A stretch of 64,000 nucleotides of DNA from Pseudomonas extremorientalis (GTDB lineage Bacteria; Pseudomonadota; Gammaproteobacteria; Pseudomonadales; Pseudomonadaceae), in the NCBI RefSeq assembly GCF_001870465.1, contig NZ_MDGK01000052.1:248001-312000 (forward strand), written 5' to 3'. The position numbers and the translations under genes are program-made. This document shows positions 41,558 to 50,909 of the stretch, in pieces. The notes beneath the pieces are model-generated. The model did no database searches. It was not told the origin of the DNA and saw only the letters and a list, made by a program, of their open reading frames with translations. The first letter of the stretch is position 1. Each line of letters opens with the position of its first letter.

Positions 41558-42920
41558 ACCGATGACATTCAGCGAACTGGTCCAGGCCTTGTCGGCCCGT
41601 ATGCTGTCGAGCGATTGCCGCTTCGACGGCGTGAGTATCGACAGCCGCAACATCAAGCCGGGGCAACTTTTTGTCGCCCTGGCGGGCCCGCGTTTCGATG
41701 GTCACGACTACCTGAATGAAGTTGCCGCCAAAGGCGCCGTGGGTGCCTTGGTGCAGCGCGAAGTCGCGGATTCCACACTGCCGCAACTGCTGGTCGCCGA
41801 CACCCGTCTGGCCCTTGGCCAATTGGGTGCGTTGAACCGTGCCGGGTTCACCAACCCCGTTGCGGCCATCACGGGATCCAGCGGCAAGACCACGGTCAAG
41901 GAGTTGCTTGCCGGGGTACTGCGCACGCGCGGCCCGGTGCTTGCCACCCGTGGCAACCTGAACAATGATTTCGGCGCACCGTTGACCCTGCTCGAACTGG
42001 CCCCTGAACATACGGCGGCGGTGATCGAGCTGGGCGCATCGCGCATCGGCGAAATCGCCTACACCGTGGCGCTGACCAAGCCCCACGTGGCGATCATCAA
42101 CAATGCCGGAACCGCCCACGTCGGCGAGTTCGGCGGCCCGGAAAAGATCGTCGAAGCCAAGGGTGAAATCCTCGAAGGCCTCGATGCATCCGGCACCGCT
42201 GTCTTGAATCTCGATGACAAGGCCTTCGAGACCTGGCGTGTACGCGCCGCCGGTCGCAAGGTCCTGACGTTTGCCGTGCTCAATGCTGCGGCTGATTTCC
42301 ACGCATCCAACATCACCGTTGATGCCCGTGGCTGCCCGTCTTTTACCTTGCACACCCTGCAAGGCAATGAGCACGTGCAGTTGAACCTGCTGGGCAACCA
42401 TAACGTCGCCAATGCCCTGGCCGCTGCCGCTGCCGCCTACGCCCTGGGCGTGTCGCTGTTCGGTATCGCCACCGGGCTTGGCGCGGTGCAGCCGGTCAAG
42501 GGCCGTACCGTGGCGCAGCTGGCAACCAATGGCATGCGCGTGATCGATGACACTTACAACGCCAACCAGTCCTCGGTCTGCGCCGCCATCGACCTGCTCA
42601 AAGGCTTCGACGGCCGCAAGGTACTGGTGCTGGGCGACATCGCCGAGCTGGGCGACTGGGCCGAACAGTCCCACCGTGAAGTCGGTGCCTACGCGGCCGG
42701 CAAAGTCGACGCGCTGTACGCCGTCGGCCCGAACATGGCTCACGCTGTCAAAGCGTTCGGCCCCGGCGCGCTGCATTTCGCGACCCAGGCCGAGCTGATC
42801 CAGGCGCTGGCGGCGGCTGAACACGACAAACACACAACCATTTTGATCAAGGGATCGCGCAGCGCGGTGATGGAAAACGTCGTCGCGGCCTTGTGTGGCT
42901 CAAGTACGGAGAAACATTAA
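41550..42920 (+). CDS. murF: UDP-MurNAc-tripeptide:D-Ala-D-Ala ligase
   Basis: 456 residues with the ATP loop GSSGKTTV at 109-116. It adds D-Ala-D-Ala to the tripeptide. The ATG at 41550, with GGAGG upstream, is chosen over an in-frame TTG two codons earlier. It overlaps murE by eight bases and shares one base with mraY (TAATG). Confidence 0.95.
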   Translation: MLKPMTFSELVQALSARMLSSDCRFDGVSIDSRNIKPGQLFVALAGPRFDGHDYLNEVAAKGAVGALVQREVADSTLPQLLVADTRLALGQLGALNRAGFTNPVAAITGSSGKTTVKELLAGVLRTRGPVLATRGNLNNDFGAPLTLLELAPEHTAAVIELGASRIGEIAYTVALTKPHVAIINNAGTAHVGEFGGPEKIVEAKGEILEGLDASGTAVLNLDDKAFETWRVRAAGRKVLTFAVLNAAADFHASNITVDARGCPSFTLHTLQGNEHVQLNLLGNHNVANALAAAAAAYALGVSLFGIATGLGAVQPVKGRTVAQLATNGMRVIDDTYNANQSSVCAAIDLLKGFDGRKVLVLGDIAELGDWAEQSHREVGAYAAGKVDALYAVGPNMAHAVKAFGPGALHFATQAELIQALAAAEHDKHTTILIKGSRSAVMENVVAALCGSSTEKH

Positions 42921-44002
42921 TGCTGCTGCTGCTGGCTGAGTATCTGCAACAGTTCCACAAAGGCTTCGCGGTCTTCCAGTACCTGACCCTGCGCGGGATC
43001 CTGGGTGTGCTGACCGCGTTGTGTTTGTCGCTGTTCCTGGGGCCGTGGATGATCCGCACCCTGCAGAACCTGCAAATTGGTCAATCGGTTCGTAATGACG
43101 GCCCGCAGTCGCACCTGTCCAAGTCCGGCACACCGACCATGGGCGGTGCGCTGATCCTGTCGTCCATCGGCATCAGCACCTTGCTGTGGGCTGACCTGCA
43201 CAACCGCTATGTGTGGGTGGTGCTCTTGGTGACCCTGTTGTTCGGCGCCATCGGTTGGGTGGACGACTACCGCAAGGTGATCGAGAAAAACTCCAAGGGG
43301 CTGCCAAGCCGCTGGAAGTATTTCTGGCAGTCGGTGTTTGGCCTCGCTGCGGCGATCTTCCTCTACACCACTGCGCCAAGCGCGGTGGAGACGACCCTGA
43401 TCATCCCGATGCTCAAGGACGCCAGCATTCCCCTGGGCATCGGCTTCGTGGTGCTGACCTACTTCGTGATTGTCGGCTCCAGCAACGCAGTGAACCTCAC
43501 CGACGGCCTCGACGGCCTGGCGATCATGCCGACGGTGATGGTGGGCGGCGCGCTCGGCATCTTCTGCTACCTGTCGGGTAACGTGAAATTCGCTGAATAC
43601 CTGCTGATTCCTTATGTACCGGGCGCGGGTGAACTGATTGTGTTCTGCGGCGCGCTGATCGGTGCCGGCTTGGGCTTCCTGTGGTTCAACACCTACCCGG
43701 CGCAAGTGTTCATGGGCGACGTCGGCGCCCTGGCGCTGGGCGCGGCCCTCGGCACCATCGCGGTGATCGTGCGCCAGGAAATCGTGCTGTTCATCATGGG
43801 CGGTGTGTTCGTGATGGAAACCCTGTCGGTGGTCATCCAGGTGGCGTCCTTCAAATTGACCGGGCGTCGTGTGTTCCGCATGGCGCCGATTCACCACCAC
43901 TTTGAACTCAAGGGCTGGCCCGAGCCACGCGTGATCGTCCGCTTCTGGATCATCACGGTGATCCTGGTGCTGATCGGCCTTGCCACCCTGAAACTGAGGT
44001 AG
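42920..44002 (+). CDS. mraY: Phospho-MurNAc-pentapeptide transferase (lipid I synthase)
   Basis: 360 residues, ten predicted membrane helices, the same length as in E. coli. Catalytic and Mg-binding motifs include VDDYRK (114-119), NLTDGLDGL (192-200) and HHHFE near 324. It joins phospho-MurNAc-pentapeptide to undecaprenyl phosphate. GGAG precedes the ATG, which shares a base with the murF stop. Confidence 0.96.
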   Translation: MLLLLAEYLQQFHKGFAVFQYLTLRGILGVLTALCLSLFLGPWMIRTLQNLQIGQSVRNDGPQSHLSKSGTPTMGGALILSSIGISTLLWADLHNRYVWVVLLVTLLFGAIGWVDDYRKVIEKNSKGLPSRWKYFWQSVFGLAAAIFLYTTAPSAVETTLIIPMLKDASIPLGIGFVVLTYFVIVGSSNAVNLTDGLDGLAIMPTVMVGGALGIFCYLSGNVKFAEYLLIPYVPGAGELIVFCGALIGAGLGFLWFNTYPAQVFMGDVGALALGAALGTIAVIVRQEIVLFIMGGVFVMETLSVVIQVASFKLTGRRVFRMAPIHHHFELKGWPEPRVIVRFWIITVILVLIGLATLKLR

Positions 44003-44008
44003 AAACGA

Positions 44009-45355
44009 GTGTCCCTGATCGCTTCAGACCACTTCCGCATCGTTGTCGGCCTCGGCAAGAGCGGCATGTCCCTGGTTCGCTTCCTGGCGAACCGCGGCAC
44101 GTCGTTTGCCGTGGCCGATACGCGGGAAAATCCACCGGAGCTGGTCACGCTGCGCCGTGACTACCCGCACGTGGAAGTGCGTTGTGGCGAGCTGGATGTC
44201 GAGTTTCTGTGCCGTGCCGATGAGCTCTACGTGAGCCCCGGCCTGGCCCTGGCGACCCCGGCCCTGCAAGCCGCCGCTGCCCGTGGCGTGAAGCTGTCCG
44301 GCGATATCGACCTGTTCGCCCGTAATGCGAAGGCGCCGATCGTGGCCATCAGCGGCTCCAACGCGAAAAGCACCGTGACCACCCTGGTCGGCGAGATGGC
44401 GGCTGCGGCCGGCAAGCGCGTGGCCGTGGGCGGCAACCTCGGTACACCCGCGCTGGACCTGCTCAGTGACGACATCGAGTTGTACGTGATGGAGCTGTCG
44501 AGCTTCCAGCTGGAAACCACCCACGACCTCGGCGCCGAAGTGGCGACCGTGTTGAACGTGAGCGAGGACCACATGGACCGCTACAGCGGCCTGCCGGCGT
44601 ACCACCTGGCCAAGCACCGGATCTTCCGGGGTGCGCGGCAAGTCGTGGTCAACCGCCAGGATGCCCTGAGCCGTCCGCTGATGGGCGAGGGCCTGCCCTG
44701 CTGGACCTTCGGCCTCGGCAAACCCGATTTCAAAGCCTTCGGCATCCGCGAAGAGAACGGCGAGAAATACCTGGCCTTCGAATTCCAGAACCTGATGCCG
44801 GTGCGCGAGCTGAAAATCCGTGGCGCCCATAACCAGTCCAATGCCCTGGCGGCGTTGGCGCTGGGGCATGCCGTCGGCCTGCCGTTTGACGCCATGCTCT
44901 CGGCGCTGCGCAGCTTTGGCGGCCTTGAGCATCGCTGCCAGTGGGTGCGCGACCTTGATGGCGTCAGCTATTACAACGATTCCAAGGCCACCAACGTGGG
45001 TGCAGCCCTGGCAGCCATCGAAGGCCTTGGCGCCGATATCGACGGCAAGCTGGTGTTGATCGCCGGTGGCGACGGCAAGGGTGCCGACTTCAAGGACCTT
45101 AAAGGCCCGGTGGCTGAGCATTGCCGCGCCGTGGTGCTGATGGGCCGCGATTCCGATCTGATCGCCGCCGCCCTCGGTGACGCGGTGCCGCAAGTGCGCG
45201 CCACGTCCCTGGACGACGCCATCGCCCGTTGCAAGGCCCTGGCCCAGTCCGGCGATGCGGTGCTGCTGTCGCCAGCCTGCGCCAGTTTCGACATGTTCAA
45301 GAACTACGAAGAGCGCGGCCAGCTGTTCGCCCGCGCCGTGGAGGCCTTGGCATGA
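44009..45355 (+). CDS. murD: UDP-MurNAc-L-Ala:D-Glu ligase
   Basis: 448 residues. The N-terminal Rossmann loop GLGKSGMS is present, and the ATP loop reads GSNAKST (116-122) instead of GTNGKST. The LNVSEDHMDRY segment is typical. It adds D-glutamate, the second stem residue. GTG start. The stop overlaps ftsW (ATGA). The altered loop is, to my knowledge, usual in Pseudomonas. Confidence 0.95.
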   Translation: MSLIASDHFRIVVGLGKSGMSLVRFLANRGTSFAVADTRENPPELVTLRRDYPHVEVRCGELDVEFLCRADELYVSPGLALATPALQAAAARGVKLSGDIDLFARNAKAPIVAISGSNAKSTVTTLVGEMAAAAGKRVAVGGNLGTPALDLLSDDIELYVMELSSFQLETTHDLGAEVATVLNVSEDHMDRYSGLPAYHLAKHRIFRGARQVVVNRQDALSRPLMGEGLPCWTFGLGKPDFKAFGIREENGEKYLAFEFQNLMPVRELKIRGAHNQSNALAALALGHAVGLPFDAMLSALRSFGGLEHRCQWVRDLDGVSYYNDSKATNVGAALAAIEGLGADIDGKLVLIAGGDGKGADFKDLKGPVAEHCRAVVLMGRDSDLIAAALGDAVPQVRATSLDDAIARCKALAQSGDAVLLSPACASFDMFKNYEERGQLFARAVEALA

Positions 45356-46569
45356 ATTTCCGGAATATCATCAAGCCGTACCCATCGCCGATCATTACCG
45401 GGCGCGGTATCGACCTCGATTTCCCGATGCTCGCCGGTTGCCTCGCCTTGTTGGGCCTGGGCCTGGTGATGATTACCTCGGCGTCGTCCGAAGTGGCTGC
45501 CGTGCAGTCGGGCAATACCCTGTACATGATGATCCGTCACCTGGTGTACCTGGTGATCGGCCTCGGCGCCTGCATCGTCACCATGATGATCCCCATCGCC
45601 ACCTGGCAACGCCTGGGCTGGTTGATGCTGATCGGGGCGTTCGGCTTGCTGGTCATGGTGATCCTGCCCGGCATCGGCCGCGAGGTGAATGGTTCGATGC
45701 GCTGGATCGGTTTCGGCGCGTTCAACGTGCAGCCGTCGGAAATCGCCAAGGTGTTCGTGGTGATCTACCTAGCCGGCTACCTGGTACGTCGCCAGAAAGA
45801 AGTGCGCGAAAGCTGGATGGGGTTCTTCAAGCCGTTCATCGTGCTGCTGCCCATGGCTGGCCTGCTGCTGATGGAGCCCGACTTCGGCGCCACCGTCGTG
45901 ATGATGGGCGCTGCTGCGGCGATGCTGTTCCTCGGCGGCGTGGGGCTGTTCCGCTTCACCCTGATGGTGGTGCTGGCCGTGGCTGCCGTGACGGTCCTGG
46001 TGCAGGCACAACCCTACCGGATGGCGCGTCTGATCACCTTCACCGACCCCTGGTCCGACCAGTTCGGCTCCGGCTACCAGTTGACCCAGGCGCTGATCGC
46101 CTTCGGTCGCGGCGAGTGGCTGGGCGTGGGCCTGGGCAACAGTGTGCAGAAGCAGTTCTACCTGCCGGAAGCGCACACCGACTTCGTGTTCTCGGTACTG
46201 GCCGAAGAGCTCGGTGTGGTGGGTTCGCTATGCACCGTCGCGCTGTTCGTGTTCGTGTGTGTACGCGGCATGTACATCGGCCTGTGGGCCGAGAAGGCCA
46301 AACAGTATTTCGCCGCCTATGTGGCGTACGGCTTGTCGTTCCTGTGGATCGGCCAGTTCCTGATCAATATCGGTGTGAACGTCGGCCTGTTGCCGACCAA
46401 GGGCCTGACCTTGCCGTTCCTCAGTTATGGCGGCAGTTCGTTGGTGATCTGCTGCGCGTGCCTGGGCTTGTTGCTGCGCATCGAGTGGGAGAGTCGAACC
46501 CACCTGGGCAGCGAAGAGATGGAATTCAGCGAAAGCGATTTCGCCGAGGAGCCCACCCATGGGCGCTAA
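45352..46569 (+). CDS. ftsW: Septal peptidoglycan glycosyltransferase FtsW
   Basis: 405 residues, ten predicted helices of the SEDS family. Landmark segments are GREVNGSMRWI (about 105), EPDFGATVVM (about 180), EAHTDFVFSVLAEELG (about 270) and LPFLSYGGSSL (about 355). It polymerises septal glycan with FtsI. The ATG at 45352 overlaps the murD stop, and the 3' end overlaps murG by 11 bases. Confidence 0.95.
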   Translation: MNFRNIIKPYPSPIITGRGIDLDFPMLAGCLALLGLGLVMITSASSEVAAVQSGNTLYMMIRHLVYLVIGLGACIVTMMIPIATWQRLGWLMLIGAFGLLVMVILPGIGREVNGSMRWIGFGAFNVQPSEIAKVFVVIYLAGYLVRRQKEVRESWMGFFKPFIVLLPMAGLLLMEPDFGATVVMMGAAAAMLFLGGVGLFRFTLMVVLAVAAVTVLVQAQPYRMARLITFTDPWSDQFGSGYQLTQALIAFGRGEWLGVGLGNSVQKQFYLPEAHTDFVFSVLAEELGVVGSLCTVALFVFVCVRGMYIGLWAEKAKQYFAAYVAYGLSFLWIGQFLINIGVNVGLLPTKGLTLPFLSYGGSSLVICCACLGLLLRIEWESRTHLGSEEMEFSESDFAEEPTHGR

Positions 46570-47629
46570 CGTGCTGATCATGGCGGGCGGCACCGGGGGC
46601 CACGTGTTCCCGGCCCTGGCCTGCGCGCGGGAATTCCAGAACCGTGGCTACACCGTACACTGGTTGGGCACGCCGCGCGGTATCGAAAACGAATTGGTGC
46701 CGAATGCCGGCTTGCCGCTGCACCTGATCAACGTCACCGGCCTGCGCGGCAAGGGCAAGTTGTCCCTGCTCAAGGCGCCGTTCGTGTTGCTCAAGGCGGT
46801 GTGGCAGGCGCGCAAGATCATTCGTGAACTGAAGCCGGTGTGTGTGCTCGGTTTTGGTGGCTATGTGACCGGCCCTGGTGGCGTCGCGGCCAGGCTCGCC
46901 GGTGTGCCGGTGATTGTGCACGAACAGAACGCCGTCGCCGGCACCGCCAACCGCCTGCTGGTGCCCTTGGCGGCGCGGGTGTGCGAGGCCTTTCCGAAGA
47001 CCTTTGGTGCATCGGACAAGCTGCGCACTACTGGCAACCCGGTGCGCACCGAACTGTTCATGGGCATCGCCCGTGAAGCCTTGGCCGGGCGCAAGGCGCA
47101 CCTGCTGGTCATGGGCGGCAGCCTGGGCTCCGAGCCTTTGAACAAATTGCTGCCGCAAGCCCTGGCGCAACTTCCTGTGGAGTTGCGCCCTGAGGTCTTC
47201 CACCAGGCGGGCAAAGATCATGGTGAAGTCACCGCCACGCGCTATCGCGAGGCCGGTGTGGAGGCGAATGTACAGCCCTTCATCAAAGACATGGCCCATG
47301 CCTATGGCTGGGCCGACCTGGTGGTCTGCCGCTCCGGTGCGCTGACCGTCAGTGAACTGGCCGCCGCCGGTCTGCCGTCGTTGCTGGTGCCTTTGCCCCA
47401 CGCGATCGACGATCACCAGACCCGCAACGCTGAATATTTGGCCGGGGAGGGCGCTGCCTTCCTGCTGCCGCAAAGAACGACTGGCGCCGCCGACTTGGCC
47501 GCACGCCTGACCGAGGTATTGATGCAACCGGAACGACTCAACAGCATGGCGAGCACCGCAAGCCGCCTGGCCAAACCTGACGCAACCCGCACCGTGGTCG
47601 ATATCTGCCTGGAGGTGGCCCATGGTTGA
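46559..47629 (+). CDS. murG: Lipid II synthase MurG
   Basis: 356 residues of the GT-B fold with GGTGGHVFPALA at 10-21, GFGGYVTGPGG and HEQNAVAGTANR in the N-half, and the UDP-GlcNAc pocket VCRSGALTVSELAAAGLPSLLVPLP. It adds GlcNAc to lipid I on the inner face of the membrane. It overlaps ftsW and murC. Confidence 0.96.
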   Translation: MGANVLIMAGGTGGHVFPALACAREFQNRGYTVHWLGTPRGIENELVPNAGLPLHLINVTGLRGKGKLSLLKAPFVLLKAVWQARKIIRELKPVCVLGFGGYVTGPGGVAARLAGVPVIVHEQNAVAGTANRLLVPLAARVCEAFPKTFGASDKLRTTGNPVRTELFMGIAREALAGRKAHLLVMGGSLGSEPLNKLLPQALAQLPVELRPEVFHQAGKDHGEVTATRYREAGVEANVQPFIKDMAHAYGWADLVVCRSGALTVSELAAAGLPSLLVPLPHAIDDHQTRNAEYLAGEGAAFLLPQRTTGAADLAARLTEVLMQPERLNSMASTASRLAKPDATRTVVDICLEVAHG

Positions 47630-49067
47630 GAATCAGAAAGCCATGCCGCAACCGGAAATGCGCCGCATCCGTCGCATCCACTTCGTCGGTATCGGCGGCG
47701 TGGGCATGTGCGGCATTGCCGAAGTACTGCTGAACCTGGGCTACCAGGTGTCCGGCTCCGACTTGAAAGAGTCGCCGGTCACCGACCGCCTGAAGTCGTT
47801 CGGCGCGCAGATCTTTATCGGCCACCGTGCCGAGAACGCCGCCGAGGCCGATGTGCTGGTGGTGTCCAGCGCCGTGAACACCTCCAACCCGGAAGTGGCC
47901 ACCGCCCTTGAGCGCCGCATTCCCGTGGTGCCTCGCGCCGAGATGCTGGCCGAGCTGATGCGCTATCGCCACGGCATCGCCGTCGCCGGCACCCATGGCA
48001 AAACCACTACTACCAGCCTGATTGCCTCGGTGTTCGCCGCCGGAGGCCTGGACCCGACGTTTGTCATTGGTGGCCGCCTGAATGCCGCTGGCACCAATGC
48101 CCAGCTCGGCACCAGTCGTTACCTGATCGCCGAAGCCGATGAAAGCGATGCGAGCTTCCTGCATTTGCAACCGCTGGTGGCTGTGGTCACCAACATCGAC
48201 GCCGACCATATGGCGACCTACGACGGTGACTTCAACAAGCTGAAGAAAACCTTCGTCGAGTTCCTGCACAACCTGCCGTTCTACGGTCTGGCGGTGGTGT
48301 GCCTGGACGATCCGGTGGTGCGCGAAATCCTGCCGCTGGTCAAGCGTCCGACCGTGACCTACGGCTTCAGCGAAGACGCCGACGTGCGCGCCATCAATGT
48401 GCGCCAGGAAGGCATGCAAACCTTCTTCACCGTGCTGCGTCCGGACCGTGAGCCATTGGATGTCTCGGTGAACATGCCGGGCAACCACAACGTACTCAAT
48501 TCCCTGGCGACCATCTGCATCGCCACCGACGAGGGCGTCAGCGATGAAGCCATCGTCGAAGGCCTGTCGCGCTTTGCCGGCGTGGGCCGTCGCTTCCAGG
48601 TCTACGGCCAGTTGCCGGTAGAGGGCGGTGACGTGATGCTGGTGGACGACTACGGTCACCACCCGACCGAAGTCGCCGCGGTGATCAAGGCTGTGCGTGG
48701 TGGCTGGCCGGAGCGTCGCCTGGTGATGGTGTACCAGCCGCATCGCTACAGCCGTACTCGCGACCTGTACGACGATTTCGTCAATGTACTGGCCGATGCC
48801 AACGTGCTGCTGTTGATGGAAGTCTACCCGGCGGGCGAAGAGCCGATCCCGGGCGCCGACAGCCGCAAGCTGTGCAACAGCATCCGTCAGCGCGGCCAGT
48901 TGGACCCGATCTACATCGAACGTGGCGTAGACCTGGCGCCAATCGTCAAGCCGCTGCTGCGTGCCGGCGACATCCTGCTGTGCCAGGGCGCCGGTGACAT
49001 TGGTGGCCTTGCGCCGAAATTGCTGGCGAGCCCGCTGTTTGCGGCAAAAAAGGGAGCGGCGAAATGA
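47622..49067 (+). CDS. murC: UDP-MurNAc:L-alanine ligase
   Basis: 481 residues. GIGGVGMCGIAEVL lies near residue 24, the ATP loop GTHGKTTT at 123-130, and EADESDASFL and DDYGHHPTE later. It adds the first stem residue. It overlaps murG by eight bases and ddlB by four. Confidence 0.96.
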   Translation: MVENQKAMPQPEMRRIRRIHFVGIGGVGMCGIAEVLLNLGYQVSGSDLKESPVTDRLKSFGAQIFIGHRAENAAEADVLVVSSAVNTSNPEVATALERRIPVVPRAEMLAELMRYRHGIAVAGTHGKTTTTSLIASVFAAGGLDPTFVIGGRLNAAGTNAQLGTSRYLIAEADESDASFLHLQPLVAVVTNIDADHMATYDGDFNKLKKTFVEFLHNLPFYGLAVVCLDDPVVREILPLVKRPTVTYGFSEDADVRAINVRQEGMQTFFTVLRPDREPLDVSVNMPGNHNVLNSLATICIATDEGVSDEAIVEGLSRFAGVGRRFQVYGQLPVEGGDVMLVDDYGHHPTEVAAVIKAVRGGWPERRLVMVYQPHRYSRTRDLYDDFVNVLADANVLLLMEVYPAGEEPIPGADSRKLCNSIRQRGQLDPIYIERGVDLAPIVKPLLRAGDILLCQGAGDIGGLAPKLLASPLFAAKKGAAK

Positions 49068-50020
49068 TCACTGACTACGCCTCCCTGTTTTCCACGATCA
49101 CGCCTGCCGACTTCGGTCGCGTAGCCGTATTGTTCGGCGGCAAGAGCGCCGAGCGCGAAGTGTCGCTCAAGTCCGGCAACGCCGTGCTCGAAGCCTTGCA
49201 AAGTGCCGGCGTGAACGCCTTCGGTATCGACGTGGGCGATGACTTCCTCGCCCGCCTGCAGGCCGAGAAGATCGACCGCGCCTTCATCATCCTGCATGGC
49301 CGTGGCGGTGAAGACGGCAGCATGCAAGGCCTGCTGGAGTGTGCCGGCATCCCTTACACGGGCAGCGGCATCCTCGCGTCCGCGCTGGCGATGGACAAGT
49401 TGCGCACCAAGCAGGTGTGGCACAGCCTGGGCATTCCGACCCCGCGTCACAGTGTGCTGTGCAGCGAAGACGATTGTATTTCTGCAGCCAAGGAACTGGG
49501 CCTGCCTTTGATCGTCAAACCTGCCCATGAAGGCTCCAGTATCGGCATGGCCAAAGTGAACTCGGCCGCCGAATTGATCGACGCATGGAAAGCGGCAAGT
49601 ACCTACGATTCGCAAGTGTTGGTGGAACAGTGGATCCAGGGTCCCGAGTACACCATCGCCACCCTGCGTGGCCAGGTATTGCCGCCCATCGCATTGGGCA
49701 CGCCCCACACCTTTTACGACTACGACGCCAAGTACCTGGCTTCCGATACCCAGTACCGGATCCCGTGCGGCCTTGACGCAGCCAAGGAACAGGAATTGAT
49801 GGACCTCACGGCGAAAGCCTGTGAGGCGTTGGGTATCGCCGGTTGGGCGCGGGCAGACGTGATGCAGGATGACCAAGGGAATTTCTGGTTCCTGGAAGTC
49901 AACACCGCACCGGGCATGACCGACCACAGCCTGGTACCTATGGCCGCTCGCGCTGCGGGCCTGGATTTCCAGCAACTGGTGCTGGCGATCCTGGCCGCAA
50001 GCATTGAGCCACGAGGCTAA
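49064..50020 (+). CDS. ddlB: D-alanine-D-alanine ligase
   Basis: 318 residues of the ATP-grasp fold: VLFGGKSAEREVSLKSG near residue 24, the HGRGGEDGSMQGLLE segment, KPAHEGSSIGM, and the metal-binding EVNTAPGMTDHSL. It makes the D-Ala-D-Ala used by MurF. It overlaps murC by four bases. Confidence 0.95.
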   Translation: MITDYASLFSTITPADFGRVAVLFGGKSAEREVSLKSGNAVLEALQSAGVNAFGIDVGDDFLARLQAEKIDRAFIILHGRGGEDGSMQGLLECAGIPYTGSGILASALAMDKLRTKQVWHSLGIPTPRHSVLCSEDDCISAAKELGLPLIVKPAHEGSSIGMAKVNSAAELIDAWKAASTYDSQVLVEQWIQGPEYTIATLRGQVLPPIALGTPHTFYDYDAKYLASDTQYRIPCGLDAAKEQELMDLTAKACEALGIAGWARADVMQDDQGNFWFLEVNTAPGMTDHSLVPMAARAAGLDFQQLVLAILAASIEPRG

Positions 50021-50024
50021 GGAC

Positions 50025-50894
50025 ATGAAAGGCGCATCGCTTCGTCATCAGCCCCCTCAAGCACCGAGCCGCAAGCCGGTGCCACGGGGTGCCAGCCGAA
50101 TGGTGGCTAAAGAGCCGATGTCGGCGCGCCTGCCGAAAGCCAACTTTGGTTTCCTCAAGGCGTTGTACTGGCCGGTATTGCTGGTGGTGCTGGGCTTCGG
50201 AACCTACGAAGGCGCGCAGCGTCTGTTGCCGTATGCCGACCGGCCGATCACCAGGATCAGCGTGCAGGGCGACTTGAGCTACATCAGCCAGCAAGCGGTA
50301 CAGCAGCGCATCGGCCCGTACCTGGCGGCGAGCTTCTTTACCATCGACCTGGCCGGCATGCGCTCGGAGCTGGAACAGATGCCGTGGATCGCCCACGCCG
50401 AAGTCCGCCGCGTATGGCCGGACCAGGTGACGATCCGCCTGGAAGAACAACTGCCCGTGGCCCGTTGGGGTGACGAAGCGCTGTTGAACAACCAGGGCCA
50501 GGCGTTCACCCCGCGTGAGCTGGCCAACTACGAGCACCTGCCGCAGCTGTTCGGGCCGCAGCGGGCTCAGCAGCAAGTGATGCAGCAGTACCAGGCCTTG
50601 AGCCAGATGCTGCGGCCACTGGGCTTCTCCATTGCACGCCTGGAACTGCGTGAACGGGGCAGCTGGTTTTTGACGACCGGGGCAGGCAGTTCCGGCCCGG
50701 GCATCCAGTTGTTGCTGGGACGCGACCGCTTGGTGGAAAAGATGCGCCGCTTCATTGCCATCTACGACAAGACCTTGAAAGAACAGATTACGAACATTGC
50801 GAGCGTCGACCTGCGTTACGCCAACGGCCTTGCCGTCGGCTGGCGTGAACCGGCAGCGCCCACGGCAGCGCAACCCGCTGTCGCGAAGAATTAA
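50025..50894 (+). CDS. ftsQ: Cell division protein FtsQ
   Basis: 289 residues: a basic cytoplasmic part, one membrane helix (ALYWPVLLVVLGFGTYEG, about 45-62), a POTRA domain (ITRISVQGDLSYISQQAVQQ) and a beta domain (RVWPDQVTIRLEEQLPVARWG). It recruits FtsL and FtsB. The ATG 50025 is preferred, eight bases after GAGG. A TTG at 50004 inside ddlB is in frame but unlikely. Confidence 0.94.
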   Translation: MKGASLRHQPPQAPSRKPVPRGASRMVAKEPMSARLPKANFGFLKALYWPVLLVVLGFGTYEGAQRLLPYADRPITRISVQGDLSYISQQAVQQRIGPYLAASFFTIDLAGMRSELEQMPWIAHAEVRRVWPDQVTIRLEEQLPVARWGDEALLNNQGQAFTPRELANYEHLPQLFGPQRAQQQVMQQYQALSQMLRPLGFSIARLELRERGSWFLTTGAGSSGPGIQLLLGRDRLVEKMRRFIAIYDKTLKEQITNIASVDLRYANGLAVGWREPAAPTAAQPAVAKN

Positions 50895-50909
50895 GAAGAG
50901 GCAGGACCC

